Assembly: GCA_013203955.1 (NCBI GenBank)
Contig: JABMOY010000116.1
Location: 1 to 64,000, forward strand
Length of the DNA: 64,000 bases
DNA from: Rhodospirillales bacterium
GTDB taxonomy: Bacteria > Pseudomonadota > Alphaproteobacteria > Rhodospirillales > Casp-alpha2
Direction of reading: 5' to 3'
Below the pieces are notes generated by a model, which ran no database searches, was not told the origin of the DNA, and was given only the letters and a program-made list of their open reading frames with translations. Both the position numbers and the translations under genes were made by a program. Of the stretch, positions 33,613 through 43,387 are shown in pieces. Each line of letters starts with the position of its first letter. The stretch's first letter is position 1.

Positions 33613-34910
33613 CGGTCGAGAATATCCAGCATATCAGCGACGGTGGTGAATTTCCTGCGCGGGCGTTCGCCTTCTGCATTATTGATTTCTGCGGCATCGA
33701 TCTTCTGCCAGTCCGCAAAACTGACGGAGCGGACGTTCCGTTCCTTAAGAAGTTTTTCCAACGCTGTTCGGCCGGGTTTGGCGCCTTGGGCGAAATCCTT
33801 TTGAATGTGTTGAGCCGTGGCGACGCCGTCCGGCCGGTTGGATGAAATCACCCCCGATGGCCCGCGCTTGATCCAGCCGGCGGCGTAAAGCCCATCATCG
33901 ACGCGGCCATCGTCATTGGGAATGATCCCACCTTTTTCGTCGAAGGGCGCGCCCTCCAGGGGCTCGGACAGGTAACCGATGGCGGCGACGACGAGACCGC
34001 ATTCGATTTCGAAAAATTCTCCGGTGCCGACGGCGCGGCCTTCCTCGACTATGGTTCTTTCAAGCCGAATGCCTTCTACCCTGTCGTTTCCTAAAATCTC
34101 GACCGGCTGAGCGTAAAATTCGAAATGGACGCGTTTCGGTTTTTCGTTAGGGAGCCGTTTGGAATATTCCAGAAACGCTTCCAAATTTCTTGTTTTCAGC
34201 CTTTTTTCCCGGTCCGGCAGGTCGCCGATCCCGTCTGGTAATTGGTCGGGTTTGACCTGGGGGACGCAGGCGGCAAGCTTGCCCATTTCCTTGATCTCGA
34301 CGTTTGTGAACTTTGCTTCAACCAGTCCCCGGCGGCCGAGGATGTAAACGTCCTTGATGGGGGACTCCAAGATCGCCTTTTCGGCATGATCGGCAATATC
34401 CGCCTTAACTAATTCTTCCTTTTCACGAATAAGCAGGCGGGCAACATCAAGGGCGACATTGCCGACGCCGATTACAGCCGCTGTGGAAACATTTAAATCA
34501 GGGTTCAGGTCTCGGAAATCCGGATGACCGTTATACCAACCGACAAAATCCGCCGACCCGAAAACCCCTGCCTTGTCTTCGCCGGGGATGCCCAATTTCC
34601 GGTCGCGCGGCGCGCCCGTGGCAAGAACTACGGCATCATAGATTTCCCGAAGCTCCACCAGACTGACGTCGCGGCCGACGTTGACGTTCCCAAAAAACCG
34701 CACTTGATCGTTGATCGCCGTTTTTTCGTATTTTTTGGTGACGTTCTTGGTGTTTTGATGATCGGGGGCGACGCCGCCACGGATCAATCCGAACGGCGTC
34801 GGCAACCGTTCGATGAAATCGATACTGACATCTTTGCTCGAATTGACCAGGGCTTCTGCCGTATAAAATGCGGCCGGGCCGGAACCAACGATGGCAACAC
34901 TGATCGGCAT
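33609..34910 (-). CDS. fprA: Ferredoxin-NADP reductase, adrenodoxin-reductase-like
   Basis: FAD enzyme moving electrons between NADPH and ferredoxin. The 433 residues show the FAD dinucleotide motif VAIVGSGPAAFYTAEAL, then PTPFGLIRGGVAPDHQ (a signature of this family), VVLATGAPRDR, the NADP site VIGVGNVALDVARLL, and GWIKRGPSGVISSNRPD. It follows korA-korB after 34 bases in the same direction, so it likely recycles the ferredoxin reduced by the Kor complex. It is full length. Confidence 0.92.
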   Translation of the reverse strand: MPISVAIVGSGPAAFYTAEALVNSSKDVSIDFIERLPTPFGLIRGGVAPDHQNTKNVTKKYEKTAINDQVRFFGNVNVGRDVSLVELREIYDAVVLATGAPRDRKLGIPGEDKAGVFGSADFVGWYNGHPDFRDLNPDLNVSTAAVIGVGNVALDVARLLIREKEELVKADIADHAEKAILESPIKDVYILGRRGLVEAKFTNVEIKEMGKLAACVPQVKPDQLPDGIGDLPDREKRLKTRNLEAFLEYSKRLPNEKPKRVHFEFYAQPVEILGNDRVEGIRLERTIVEEGRAVGTGEFFEIECGLVVAAIGYLSEPLEGAPFDEKGGIIPNDDGRVDDGLYAAGWIKRGPSGVISSNRPDGVATAQHIQKDFAQGAKPGRTALEKLLKERNVRSVSFADWQKIDAAEINNAEGERPRRKFTTVADMLDILDR

Positions 34911-34944
34911 TAATCCCTTTCCCCCGAAAGAGGCCGTGCTGAGT

Positions 34945-35985
34945 TCAGCCCGGAATGGTCCCCGGAATGGTCCAGGTGTGGCCGCGCCTCAACAGCGCGT
35001 TCAGGTCGGCCCCGGTGCCGTGCTTCTTGGCTTCTTGCATATGATCTTCGACCCCGTCTTCGTAACTGGATGTCGGGTTGCAGTAAAGAACGCCCAAGGC
35101 GACGGGCATCGTCGGCGGCTCCATCAAGGCCAGCATGCCGGCCAGCGCCCGGTTGGTTTCATCATGCGCCAGGATTTCGTCTTCGGTGACACCGTCCTTG
35201 CCGATGGTCACGACCTCCAGCTCAAAAAACCCGGGCCGGACCCTCAAGCCCTTGTCGCCATTTTTGCCGAAGATTAAGGGCTTCCCGTGCTCCAAGATGA
35301 TTTCCATTTCGTCGGCAACATCCTTGGCGGTGAAATTTGCGAAGACGTCGTTGTTATAGACAATGCAGTTCTGAAAAATTTCGACGAACGACGTGCCGTT
35401 ATGGGCGTGGGCGCGTTTGAATATCTCTGGCAGATGTTTCTGCATGCTGTCGACCGAGCGGGCCACGAACCGGGCGCCGGCGCCGAGCGCCAAGGCGGCT
35501 GCGGAAACAGGGTTTTCAATGGATCCCAAAGGCGTCGATGGTGACCGGGTGCCGGCCCGGGATGTCGGCGAATACTGCCCTTTCGTCAGGCCGTAAATTT
35601 CATTGTTGAACAGCAGTATCTGCAAGTTGACGTTGCGCCTGAGGACATGCAGCAGATGGTTGCCGCCGATGGAAAGCGCGTCACCATCACCCGTCACCAC
35701 CCAGACGTCCAAGTCCGGATTGGCCAACTTGATGCCGGTGCCGAAAGCGGGCGCCCGTCCGTGGATGGTGTGAAACCCATAGGTCGCCATGTAGTAGGGG
35801 AACCGGGCGGCACATCCGATGCCCGAAACAAACACGGTGTTTTCCTTTGTCGCGCCGATATCGGCCAAGGTCCGCTGCATGGCTTTCAGGATGGCATAAT
35901 CACCGCAACCGGGGCACCAGCGAACTTCCTGGTCGGTGGCGAAATCCTTGGGCGTTAATTTCCCGAGCTTTGTGACGACGTTCAT
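34945..35985 (-). CDS. korB: 2-oxoglutarate:ferredoxin oxidoreductase, beta subunit
   Basis: Thiamine-diphosphate subunit that converts 2-oxoglutarate and CoA to succinyl-CoA, CO2 and reduced ferredoxin (reversible). The 346 residues have WCPGCGDY, the FeS/TPP-type CPGCG, GIGCAARFPYYM, TPP-binding GDGDALSIGGNHLLH, and NNEIYGLTKGQYSPTS. It begins one base after the korA stop. The C-terminus ends with a short duplicated PGTIPG. The alternative 2-oxoacid specificity cannot be excluded but the KorB pattern fits best. Confidence 0.93.
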   Translation of the reverse strand: MNVVTKLGKLTPKDFATDQEVRWCPGCGDYAILKAMQRTLADIGATKENTVFVSGIGCAARFPYYMATYGFHTIHGRAPAFGTGIKLANPDLDVWVVTGDGDALSIGGNHLLHVLRRNVNLQILLFNNEIYGLTKGQYSPTSRAGTRSPSTPLGSIENPVSAAALALGAGARFVARSVDSMQKHLPEIFKRAHAHNGTSFVEIFQNCIVYNNDVFANFTAKDVADEMEIILEHGKPLIFGKNGDKGLRVRPGFFELEVVTIGKDGVTEDEILAHDETNRALAGMLALMEPPTMPVALGVLYCNPTSSYEDGVEDHMQEAKKHGTGADLNALLRRGHTWTIPGTIPG

Positions 35986-35986
35986 G

Positions 35987-37864
35987 TCATTTCTCCAGCA
36001 TTTCGCGGATCGCGGGTTCGATCTCGGATATCTTGAAGGGTTGGCCGGAAACCTTGTTCAGGCTCTTTGCGTCGACCAGGAACTGGCTTCTGAGCAGGGT
36101 CACAAGCTGGCCGGTATTCATTTCCGGGACCAGGACTTGGTCAAACCCGGACAGCAATTGACCTAAGTTTTTCGGCAACGGCCAAATATGGCGGATGTGA
36201 ATATGTGAAACATTGAACCCTTCGGCCCGAAGCGAACTGACCGCCCGATTGATGGGGCCATAGGTGGAACCCCAACCGACGACGGCAAGCTTGCCGGTTT
36301 CATTCCCCTCTTCGGCGGATTGCAGGGGAATGTCGTCGGCGATGCCGTCAATTTTGGCGGCGCGGATTTTTGTCATCCGCTGATGGTTGGCGGGGTCATA
36401 CGAAATATGCCCGGTATCTGAATCCTTTTCCAACCCGCCGATGCGGTGCTCCAGGCCCGGGGTGCCGGGGACAGCCCACGGTCGGGCCAATGTTTTTTCG
36501 TCGCGTAAATAAGGCCGGAACCCTTCGGGGTCGGTGCGGAATGTCACCGGGGTTGGTTCGTAATCGTTCATATCGGGGATCAGCCAGGGCTCGGCGGCAT
36601 TGCCGATATAACCATCTGTCAGGATAATTACCGGCGTCATGTATTTGGTGGCCAGGCGGATGGCTTCGATGGCGACGTCGAAACAATCGGAAGGCGAGCG
36701 GGCGGCGATGACGACCAGCGGGCTGTCGGCGTTGCGCCCGAACACCGCTTGGTGAAGGTCGGACTGCTCGGTCTTGGTCGGCATGCCCGTGGACGGCCCG
36801 GCGCGCTGGGAATTGATGACGATCAACGGCAGTTCGGCGCTGATGGCGAGCCCCATGGCTTCGGCCTTAAGCGCGATGCCGGGGCCGGAGCTGGACGTCA
36901 CGCCCAAGGTCCCGGCATAAGACGCGCCGATTGCCGAACAGGCGGCGGCGATTTCGTCCTCGGCCTGGAAGGTGACGACGTCGAATTCCATGAGGTTGGA
37001 CAGGGTGTGCAACAACGGCGTCGCCGGCGTGATGGGATAAGAGCAAAACGTCACCGACAAGCCGACCAGACGGGCCCCGGCGACAATGCCCCAGGACAAG
37101 GCCTCGGCCCCGGTCACCGTGCGGTAAAGCCCGGGCGCGATATCGGCTTGGCCGATGGAAAATCCTTGCGAATCATGGGGAATTTCGGCCGTTTCGCCGA
37201 GCGCATGGCCGGCGTTGAGTGCGGCGATGTTGGCCTGGGCGATATCGGTCTTGGCGGCGAATTTCTCGTTCAACCAGTCGATGGTCGGCTGCCTGTTGCG
37301 GTCGTACATCCAGTAGACGAACCCCAACGTCCACATGTTTTTACAGCGAAGCGACTCTTTCTTGCCGAGGCCGAAATCCTTCACCGCTTCCAGGGTCAAC
37401 GCTGAAATGTCGAGTTCGATAACCCGGTAGGGGCCTAAGGAGCCGTCTTTCAGGGGGTTTTCTTCGTAATGGGCTTTATGAAGGTTTCTTTCCGTGAAGG
37501 TTCCGGTATCGACGACAATAAGCCCGCCAAGCTTCAATTCAGGCAGTTCCGCCTTCAACGCTGCCGGGTTCATGGCGACGACCATGTCGCAGGCGTCCCC
37601 GGAGGTCTTAATAACGTCGGCGCCGAAATTTATTTGAAACGCCGAAACCCCAAATGTGGTTCCCGCAGGCGCCCTGATTTCCGCCGGAAAGTCGGGAAAA
37701 GTCGCGAGGTCGTTTCCGGACATCGCCGTGGATTGGGTGAATTGGCTGCCGGCGAACTGAATGCCGTCACCGGAATCGCCGGCAAAGCGAACGACCGCGG
37801 ACTCCAGTTCATGACGTTGAGTGGGGTGGCTGGGGCCTTCTTCGACTGCTGCTGCCCTTGGCAT
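35987..37864 (-). CDS. korA: 2-oxoglutarate:ferredoxin oxidoreductase, alpha subunit with fused gamma domain
   Basis: Partner of KorB. The 625 residues begin with the gamma domain (VVRFAGDSGDGIQFAGSQF at about 25-43), then the pyrimidine-binding alpha domain with YPITPATPLLHTL, FQAEDEIAAACSAIGASYAG, TSSSGPGIALKAEAMGLA, and GPSTGMPTKTEQSDL. A C-terminal transketolase-like part has VVGWGSTYGPI. With the reductase it forms a likely korA-korB-fprA operon. The divergent pmbA promoter shares the 229-base gap upstream. Confidence 0.94.
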   Translation of the reverse strand: MPRAAAVEEGPSHPTQRHELESAVVRFAGDSGDGIQFAGSQFTQSTAMSGNDLATFPDFPAEIRAPAGTTFGVSAFQINFGADVIKTSGDACDMVVAMNPAALKAELPELKLGGLIVVDTGTFTERNLHKAHYEENPLKDGSLGPYRVIELDISALTLEAVKDFGLGKKESLRCKNMWTLGFVYWMYDRNRQPTIDWLNEKFAAKTDIAQANIAALNAGHALGETAEIPHDSQGFSIGQADIAPGLYRTVTGAEALSWGIVAGARLVGLSVTFCSYPITPATPLLHTLSNLMEFDVVTFQAEDEIAAACSAIGASYAGTLGVTSSSGPGIALKAEAMGLAISAELPLIVINSQRAGPSTGMPTKTEQSDLHQAVFGRNADSPLVVIAARSPSDCFDVAIEAIRLATKYMTPVIILTDGYIGNAAEPWLIPDMNDYEPTPVTFRTDPEGFRPYLRDEKTLARPWAVPGTPGLEHRIGGLEKDSDTGHISYDPANHQRMTKIRAAKIDGIADDIPLQSAEEGNETGKLAVVGWGSTYGPINRAVSSLRAEGFNVSHIHIRHIWPLPKNLGQLLSGFDQVLVPEMNTGQLVTLLRSQFLVDAKSLNKVSGQPFKISEIEPAIREMLEK

Positions 37865-38093
37865 AATTGTCCCATTAGGAAGCCAGAAAAACCACCGATG
37901 TGCTTCTGCTGTCCCCCAGCCTTAGGCGTTCTTGTCGCTTGCGTTGCCGGGACCTGCACATCATAACAAGATAACGAATACTCGTTTATTATTTATGTAC
38001 CTTCTTGGCGGCATCTCAACCCCTTTCGCAAGAAATTTACTATTTTTCGTGTGCTGTTATCATCGAACGTTCAGGTAGGGCACCAAAAAACGC

Positions 38094-39437
38094 ATGAATG
38101 AAGAAAAAGAAATTTTGGGCCTGCTTGACGGCCTCATCGGCAAGGCTATGAGCGCCGGGGCCGAGGCTGCGGATGCCGTATTTGTCGAAGGCGTGTCGCT
38201 TTCACTGGCTTACCGGCTTGGCGAACGCGAAAACTTAAGCCGCTCAGAAGGCGCCGACCTGGGCCTCAGGGTCCTCATCGGCAAACGCCAAGCCATCGTA
38301 TCGTCATCCGATACGTCTTCCGACGCCTTGGATGAACTCGTCGAGCGTGCCGTCGCCATGGCCCGGGTGGTCCCGGAAGACCCCTTCTGCGGGCTTGCTG
38401 ATCCTGGCCAACTGGCGACGGAATTTCCCGATCTGGAGGTTGCCGACGCCCGCGAACCGACGGTCGAAATCCTGAGCGATCGGGCGGCGCGCGCCGAAGA
38501 AGCGGCGCTGGCCGTTCACGGCGTCACCAATTCGGAAGGCGCGGAAGCCGGCTGGGGCCGGACCCACGTGGCGCTTGCCGCCAGCAACGGTTTTTCTCAA
38601 TACCGTTCGGGTTCCATGCATTCAATCAGCGCCTCGGTGTTGGCCGGGGAAAATACCGGGATGGAACGGGATTACGATTACATCAGCGTCGTCCATGGCG
38701 AGGACATGCCGCCGCCCGAAGACATCGGTCGCTCGGCGGGGGAAAAGGCAGTCAAAAGGCTGAACCCGAAAAAAGCCGCCACGGCGCAAGTCCCCATTAT
38801 TTACGATCCCAGGGTTTCCAACTCGCTAGTTGGTCATCTGACCAGTGCCATAAACGGGGTTTCCGTGGGTCGGGGAACAACTTTTCTGAAGGATAAATTA
38901 GAAAAAGAGATTTTCCCAAGCGCCATCACCGTTGTCGATGATCCACTCAGGAAGCGGGGGCTTCGGTCGAAATCATTCGACGGTGAAGGCATTGCGACGA
39001 AGCGGCACGAAATCATCAAGGACGGCGTTTTGACGACCTGGATCATGGATCTGCGTTCGGCCCGGCAATTGGGGCTTAAAACCACCGGCCATGCCAGCCG
39101 GGGCACGTCGTCACCGCCGTCGCCGTCAACGACTAACCTTTATCTTGAAGCCGGGGACATCACGCCCAAGGCCTTGATGGCGGACGTCAAAAACGGCCTT
39201 TACGTAACTGAGCTTATGGGGTTTGGGATCAATGGCGTCACCGGCGATTACAGCCGCGGCGCCAGCGGTTTCTGGATCGAGGACGGCGAACTTGCCTATC
39301 CGGTTAACGAAGTTACCATTGCCGGGAATCTGGTGGATATGTTCGCCAATTTAACGGCTGCCGATGACCTGGAATTCCGCTATGGAACCAACGCGCCGAC
39401 GCTTAGAATAGACGGGATGACCATCGCCGGGCGCTGA
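38094..39437 (+). CDS. pmbA: Metalloprotease PmbA/TldE
   Basis: Non-metal partner of TldD in the peptide-degrading TldD/TldE complex. The 447 residues match the family: AYRLGERENLSRSEGADLGLRV, VPIIYDPRVSNSLVGHLTSAINGVSVGRGTTFL, and TTNLYLEAGD, then GFGINGVTGDYSRGASGFWIEDGE. It lacks the HExxxH motif seen in the tldD product, as expected. No clear ribosome site precedes the ATG. It is separated from tldD by about 6 kb and followed closely by the lipid A operon. Confidence 0.94.
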   Translation: MNEEKEILGLLDGLIGKAMSAGAEAADAVFVEGVSLSLAYRLGERENLSRSEGADLGLRVLIGKRQAIVSSSDTSSDALDELVERAVAMARVVPEDPFCGLADPGQLATEFPDLEVADAREPTVEILSDRAARAEEAALAVHGVTNSEGAEAGWGRTHVALAASNGFSQYRSGSMHSISASVLAGENTGMERDYDYISVVHGEDMPPPEDIGRSAGEKAVKRLNPKKAATAQVPIIYDPRVSNSLVGHLTSAINGVSVGRGTTFLKDKLEKEIFPSAITVVDDPLRKRGLRSKSFDGEGIATKRHEIIKDGVLTTWIMDLRSARQLGLKTTGHASRGTSSPPSPSTTNLYLEAGDITPKALMADVKNGLYVTELMGFGINGVTGDYSRGASGFWIEDGELAYPVNEVTIAGNLVDMFANLTAADDLEFRYGTNAPTLRIDGMTIAGR

Positions 39438-39452
39438 TATTAAAGGCTAATA

Positions 39453-41321
39453 TTGGCCCGAGGACGTGTCGCGTGGTATGGTCCGCAACGTCTGAGCACG
39501 GGTTGCCTAACCTTGAATGATATAAGCAAAAATCCACCGCCAACGAATACGTCCACTGCTGCGCTCATGGGCCGGCTTTGGCGTGAAAGCATCAGCGGCT
39601 ACAAGGGCTGGCTTGTTTTGGCCGTCCTTTGCATGGCCCTGATGGCCGGCGCCACCACATTCAGCGCCTGGTTGATGAAACCCGTCGTCGATGAAGTGTT
39701 CATTGCCCAAAACCGGGACATATTGTGGCCGTTGGGGGCCGCCGTTTTCGCCACCTTCCTGATCAAGGGGCTCGCTAATTTCGCTCAATCCATGCTGATG
39801 AGCTTTGTCGGCCTGCGCATCATCGCCGACAATCAAAACCGGCTTTTCGCGCATCTGGCGCGCATGGATCTGGCGTTTTTTCACGACAATTCCACGGGCC
39901 GGCTGATTTCCCGTTTTACCGTCGACATCAACCAAATGCGGGTCGCCGTATCAAACGCCCTGACCGGGTTCGGGAAGGACCTTTTGACTTTCGTCGGCCT
40001 GATCACGTTGATGTTCGTCATGGATTGGCAGTTGGCGGCGATTTCGGTGTTCATTTTCCCGATGGCCGCATTGCCTATTCTGCGTCTCGGCCGTCGAATG
40101 CGCAAAGTTACCGTCAACACCCAGGAAGAAATGGGTCTGTTTACGACCCTTCTGGAACAGGCGTTCCAGGGTATCCGGGTGGTCAAGGCCTATGGCATGG
40201 AAGGCTACGAAAAAAGCCGGATCGCCGGGGTCGTCGAGAGGGTGTTCGGCCTGAACATGAAATCGGCGCGTACGCGGGCGCTGTCGTCTCCGATCATGGA
40301 AACCTTGGGCGGCGTGGCGGTCTGCGTCGTTATCGTTTACGGCGGCCACCGGGTGATTGATGGCGCCACCACGTCGGGCGCTTTCTTCGCCTTCATCGCT
40401 GCCCTGCTGAACGCCTATGAGCCGATGAAGCGGCTGGCCAATCTCAACGCCAGTCTCCAAGAAGGATTGGCGGGCGCGCAGCGTCTGTTTGCGTTGCTCG
40501 ATACCGAACCGGGGATCTTGGAAAAACCGGATGCTCAGGCGTTGTCTTCGGTCGAGGGCCGCATCCAGTTGGAAGACGTGCATTTTTCCTATGGGCCGGG
40601 AAAACCGGCCTTGAACGGCGTCAGCCTTGATGTGCCGGCGGGCGAAAGGATCGCCCTTGTCGGCCCATCCGGAGCTGGGAAATCGACGATCCTCAACTTG
40701 ATCCCCCGGTTCTACGATGTCGACGAAGGTTGCGTGACCATTGACGGCACCGATGTCCGCGAGGCAACCTTTGTGTCGCTCTATGCGAATGTGTCCTTGG
40801 TCAGCCAGGAAATCACCCTGTTCGACGACACGGTCCGTGCCAATATAGCCTATGGCCGGGCCGGTGCCAGCGAAGAAGAAATCATTGAAGCCGCCAAGAA
40901 TGCAGCCGCCCATGACTTTATCGTCGACTTGCCGGATGGATACGACACCATGGTCGGCGAACAAGGCGTCAAGGTCTCGGGCGGTCAGCGTCAGCGCCTG
41001 GCCATCGCCCGCGCGATGCTGAAAAACGCCCCCATTCTGTTGCTCGATGAGGCGACCTCTGCCTTGGATACGGAATCTGAGCGCCAAGTACAAACTGCCC
41101 TGGACAAACTGATGGCTGGGCGCACCACTTTAGTAATCGCGCACCGTTTGTCCACCGTGACCGGCGCCAATCTGATCTATGTCGTCGATGCAGGCCGCAT
41201 CATCGAACAAGGCACGCATGTCGAACTGATGGCTTGCGGCGGCGCCTACCAGCGGCTTTATAACCTGCAATTCGCTGACGACGAGCCGGCCTCGCAAACG
41301 GCCCGGGCTCAAGAAGCCTGA
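39453..41321 (+). CDS. msbA: Lipid A/LPS flippase-type ABC exporter (MsbA-like)
   Basis: Half-transporter of ABC type that flips lipid A core across the inner membrane. Membrane part about 60-340 has six helices; the ATPase part has Walker A GPSGAGKST, signature VSGGQRQRLA and Walker B ILLLDEATSALDTES. The start is uncertain: TTG 39453 has AAAGG 6 bases upstream, TTG 39513 or ATG 39567 would remove an unlikely leader. It is the first of five lipid A/LPS genes in one direction, which supports the MsbA call over a generic exporter. Confidence 0.9.
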   Translation: MARGRVAWYGPQRLSTGCLTLNDISKNPPPTNTSTAALMGRLWRESISGYKGWLVLAVLCMALMAGATTFSAWLMKPVVDEVFIAQNRDILWPLGAAVFATFLIKGLANFAQSMLMSFVGLRIIADNQNRLFAHLARMDLAFFHDNSTGRLISRFTVDINQMRVAVSNALTGFGKDLLTFVGLITLMFVMDWQLAAISVFIFPMAALPILRLGRRMRKVTVNTQEEMGLFTTLLEQAFQGIRVVKAYGMEGYEKSRIAGVVERVFGLNMKSARTRALSSPIMETLGGVAVCVVIVYGGHRVIDGATTSGAFFAFIAALLNAYEPMKRLANLNASLQEGLAGAQRLFALLDTEPGILEKPDAQALSSVEGRIQLEDVHFSYGPGKPALNGVSLDVPAGERIALVGPSGAGKSTILNLIPRFYDVDEGCVTIDGTDVREATFVSLYANVSLVSQEITLFDDTVRANIAYGRAGASEEEIIEAAKNAAAHDFIVDLPDGYDTMVGEQGVKVSGGQRQRLAIARAMLKNAPILLLDEATSALDTESERQVQTALDKLMAGRTTLVIAHRLSTVTGANLIYVVDAGRIIEQGTHVELMACGGAYQRLYNLQFADDEPASQTARAQEA

Positions 41322-41360
41322 TTTTAAGATGTCCAATTTTAAGACAGGTAACCCCTTGTC

Positions 41361-42095
41361 GTGAGGCCATTAAAGCGAGTCTTGCAATCTGAAATCTTGC
41401 GCCTGTTTTTTTGCTGGCTTGCGTCGCTCTATATCCGACTGGTCTTTTTGACGGGCTGGTGGACGGTGGTCGGAGGTGAAACGCCGCAAAAATTTTGGGA
41501 CGAGGACAAGCCCTTTATCTTGGCTTTTTGGCATGGACGGCTGTTGATGATGCCGTACTGCTGGGACCACCGGAAAACGATCTACATGCTTATTTCCCAG
41601 CACCGTGACGGCCAATTGATCGCCCGCACCGTCGGCCATTTCGGCATCAAGACAGCGGCCGGGTCTTCTACCCGTGGCGGTGCCGGGGCGCTTCGCACTA
41701 TGGTCAAAGCGTTGAAGCAGGGCGATTACGTTGGCGTCACCCCGGACGGCCCCCGCGGCCCCCGCATGCGGGCCAGCGAAGGGATCGTCAGCGTCGCCCG
41801 CCTTTCGGGGGCTCCCGTTATCCCGGCAGCGTTCGGGGTCAACCGGGGCCCGACCCTTTCGTCCTGGGACAGCTTTCTGGTGGCTTGGCCCTTTAGCCGG
41901 GGTCTGATCGTTTGGGGCGAGCCCATCCACGTTGATCGGGACACCAAAGATGAAGCCTTGGAAGTTGCCCGGCGACAGATTGAAGACGGCCTCAACGCCG
42001 TTACTGCCGAAGCCGACCGGCTTTCGGGCCGCGCCCCCGTCGAGCCGGCGCCGTCTCCGGAAACCGTCCCCGGTGGCGAAGGCAGGGCGTCGTGA
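41361..42095 (+). CDS. DUF374-type lysophospholipid acyltransferase family protein
   Basis: Encodes 244 residues. One N-terminal hydrophobic segment precedes the acyltransferase motifs: FWHGRLLMMPY, QHRDGQLIARTVGHFG, GSSTRGGAGALR, and TPDGPRGPRMRASEGIV. Genes of this family sit between msbA and waaA in many alphaproteobacteria, which suggests a role in lipid A or LPS acylation or in envelope lipid supply; the substrate is not shown by the sequence. Its TGA overlaps the GTG start of waaA (GTGA). Confidence 0.88.
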   Translation: MRPLKRVLQSEILRLFFCWLASLYIRLVFLTGWWTVVGGETPQKFWDEDKPFILAFWHGRLLMMPYCWDHRKTIYMLISQHRDGQLIARTVGHFGIKTAAGSSTRGGAGALRTMVKALKQGDYVGVTPDGPRGPRMRASEGIVSVARLSGAPVIPAAFGVNRGPTLSSWDSFLVAWPFSRGLIVWGEPIHVDRDTKDEALEVARRQIEDGLNAVTAEADRLSGRAPVEPAPSPETVPGGEGRAS

Positions 42096-43387
42096 TCCTC
42101 AACTTTTACCGGGCCCTTTCGGAATTGGCGGCGCCGGCCATTGTCGTCTATCTCAGATATCGCAAGGCCAAGGGCAAGGAGGACAGGCTAAGATTCTCAG
42201 AACGCCTGGGCCGCGCCGGCCGCGACCGCCCGGTCGGACCCTTGGTTTGGGCCCATGCCGCCAGCATCGGTGAATCGCTCTCCCTGTTGCCGTTGATCGA
42301 GCGGCTTTTGTCGGACCGCCCAGGCCTCAATGTCCTGGTGACGACGGGGACGGTTACGTCGGCCGGGTTGTTGGCGGAAAGACTCCCCCAGGGCTGCTTC
42401 CACCAATACGTTCCCGTCGATCGCATTCGCTATGCTAGGCGATTTCTTGATTTTTGGCGCCCGGACTTGGTGCTGTGGGCGGAATCGGATTTCTGGCCCA
42501 ACCTGATTACCGAAACGGTGGCCCGAAAAATTCCCATGGTTCTCGTCAACGGCCGCATTTCGGCCCGGTCGTTTTCGGGGTGGAAAAAGTTCAGCGGCCT
42601 GATCAAAAAGCTGCTCGAAGGGTTTGATCTCTGCCTGGGCCAGACCGAAACCGATGCCGAACGGCTGCGCCATCTTGGCGCCCTTAACGCCAAGCATGTC
42701 GGCAACTTGAAGTTCGCGGCTCCGCTCCTGCCCGCCGATGACGGGATGCTTGAAAAATTCCGAGGGGCTTTAAGCGATCGTCCCCGGTGGCTGGCGGCCA
42801 GCACCCATCCGGGTGAAGAAAAAATGGTCGCTGCCGTGCATCGTCGGCTCAAGAAAAAGCATCCTGACCTGTTGACCATTATCGTGCCGCGCCATCCCGA
42901 TCGGGGCGGAGAGATTGCCGCCGAGCTTAACGCCCAAGGCCTTGCCGTCTCGAAGCGCTCAGGCGGCGATGCCTTGGGGGCGGGCACGGATATTTATTTA
43001 GCCGATACCCTGGGCGAGTTGGGGTTGTTTTTCCGGCTCGCCGGTATCGCCTTCATGGGCAAGTCCCTGGTGCCGATGGGTGGGCAGAACCCCCTGGAAG
43101 CGGCGAAGCTTGGGTGCGCCATTGTCCATGGCCCCCACATGATGAATTTTGAAGATATCACCGAACGCCTAAAAGGTGCGGACGCCGCCCTGGAAGTCGC
43201 CGACGAAGCGGCGCTTGAGGCCGCCATTGGCCGGCTGCTCGATGATGCGGCAGAGTGCGAGCGCCTAGCCACCGCCGCTTGCGACATCGCCGCCGCCGAA
43301 GCGGGCGTCCTGGACGCGGTCGTGGGCGAACTGCAACCCTATTTAGACAATCTCGCGGAAGGGGAAAGTTCCCATGCGTGCGCCTGA
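42092..43387 (+). CDS. waaA: 3-deoxy-D-manno-octulosonic acid (Kdo) transferase
   Basis: Transfers Kdo to lipid A precursor at the inner membrane. The 431 residues start with GTG 42092, coupled to the upstream stop. Family segments: WAHAASIGESLSLLPLIERL, LVTTGTVTSAGLLAERLP, WAESDFWPNLI, and in the C-terminal domain STHPGEEKMV, PRHPDRGGEI and GKSLVPMGGQNPLEAAKLG. One N-terminal membrane anchor is likely. It overlaps lpxK by 14 bases. Confidence 0.94.
   Translation: MILNFYRALSELAAPAIVVYLRYRKAKGKEDRLRFSERLGRAGRDRPVGPLVWAHAASIGESLSLLPLIERLLSDRPGLNVLVTTGTVTSAGLLAERLPQGCFHQYVPVDRIRYARRFLDFWRPDLVLWAESDFWPNLITETVARKIPMVLVNGRISARSFSGWKKFSGLIKKLLEGFDLCLGQTETDAERLRHLGALNAKHVGNLKFAAPLLPADDGMLEKFRGALSDRPRWLAASTHPGEEKMVAAVHRRLKKKHPDLLTIIVPRHPDRGGEIAAELNAQGLAVSKRSGGDALGAGTDIYLADTLGELGLFFRLAGIAFMGKSLVPMGGQNPLEAAKLGCAIVHGPHMMNFEDITERLKGADAALEVADEAALEAAIGRLLDDAAECERLATAACDIAAAEAGVLDAVVGELQPYLDNLAEGESSHACA

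Noticed and set aside
36749-37405. 218-residue plus-strand ORF inside korA
   Set aside because: Shadow frame of korA with low-complexity Gly/Arg/Asp composition.
39951-41093. 380-residue minus-strand ORF inside msbA
   Set aside because: Complete antisense overlap with the ABC transporter gene, which has all ATPase motifs; no family seen in the antisense frame.
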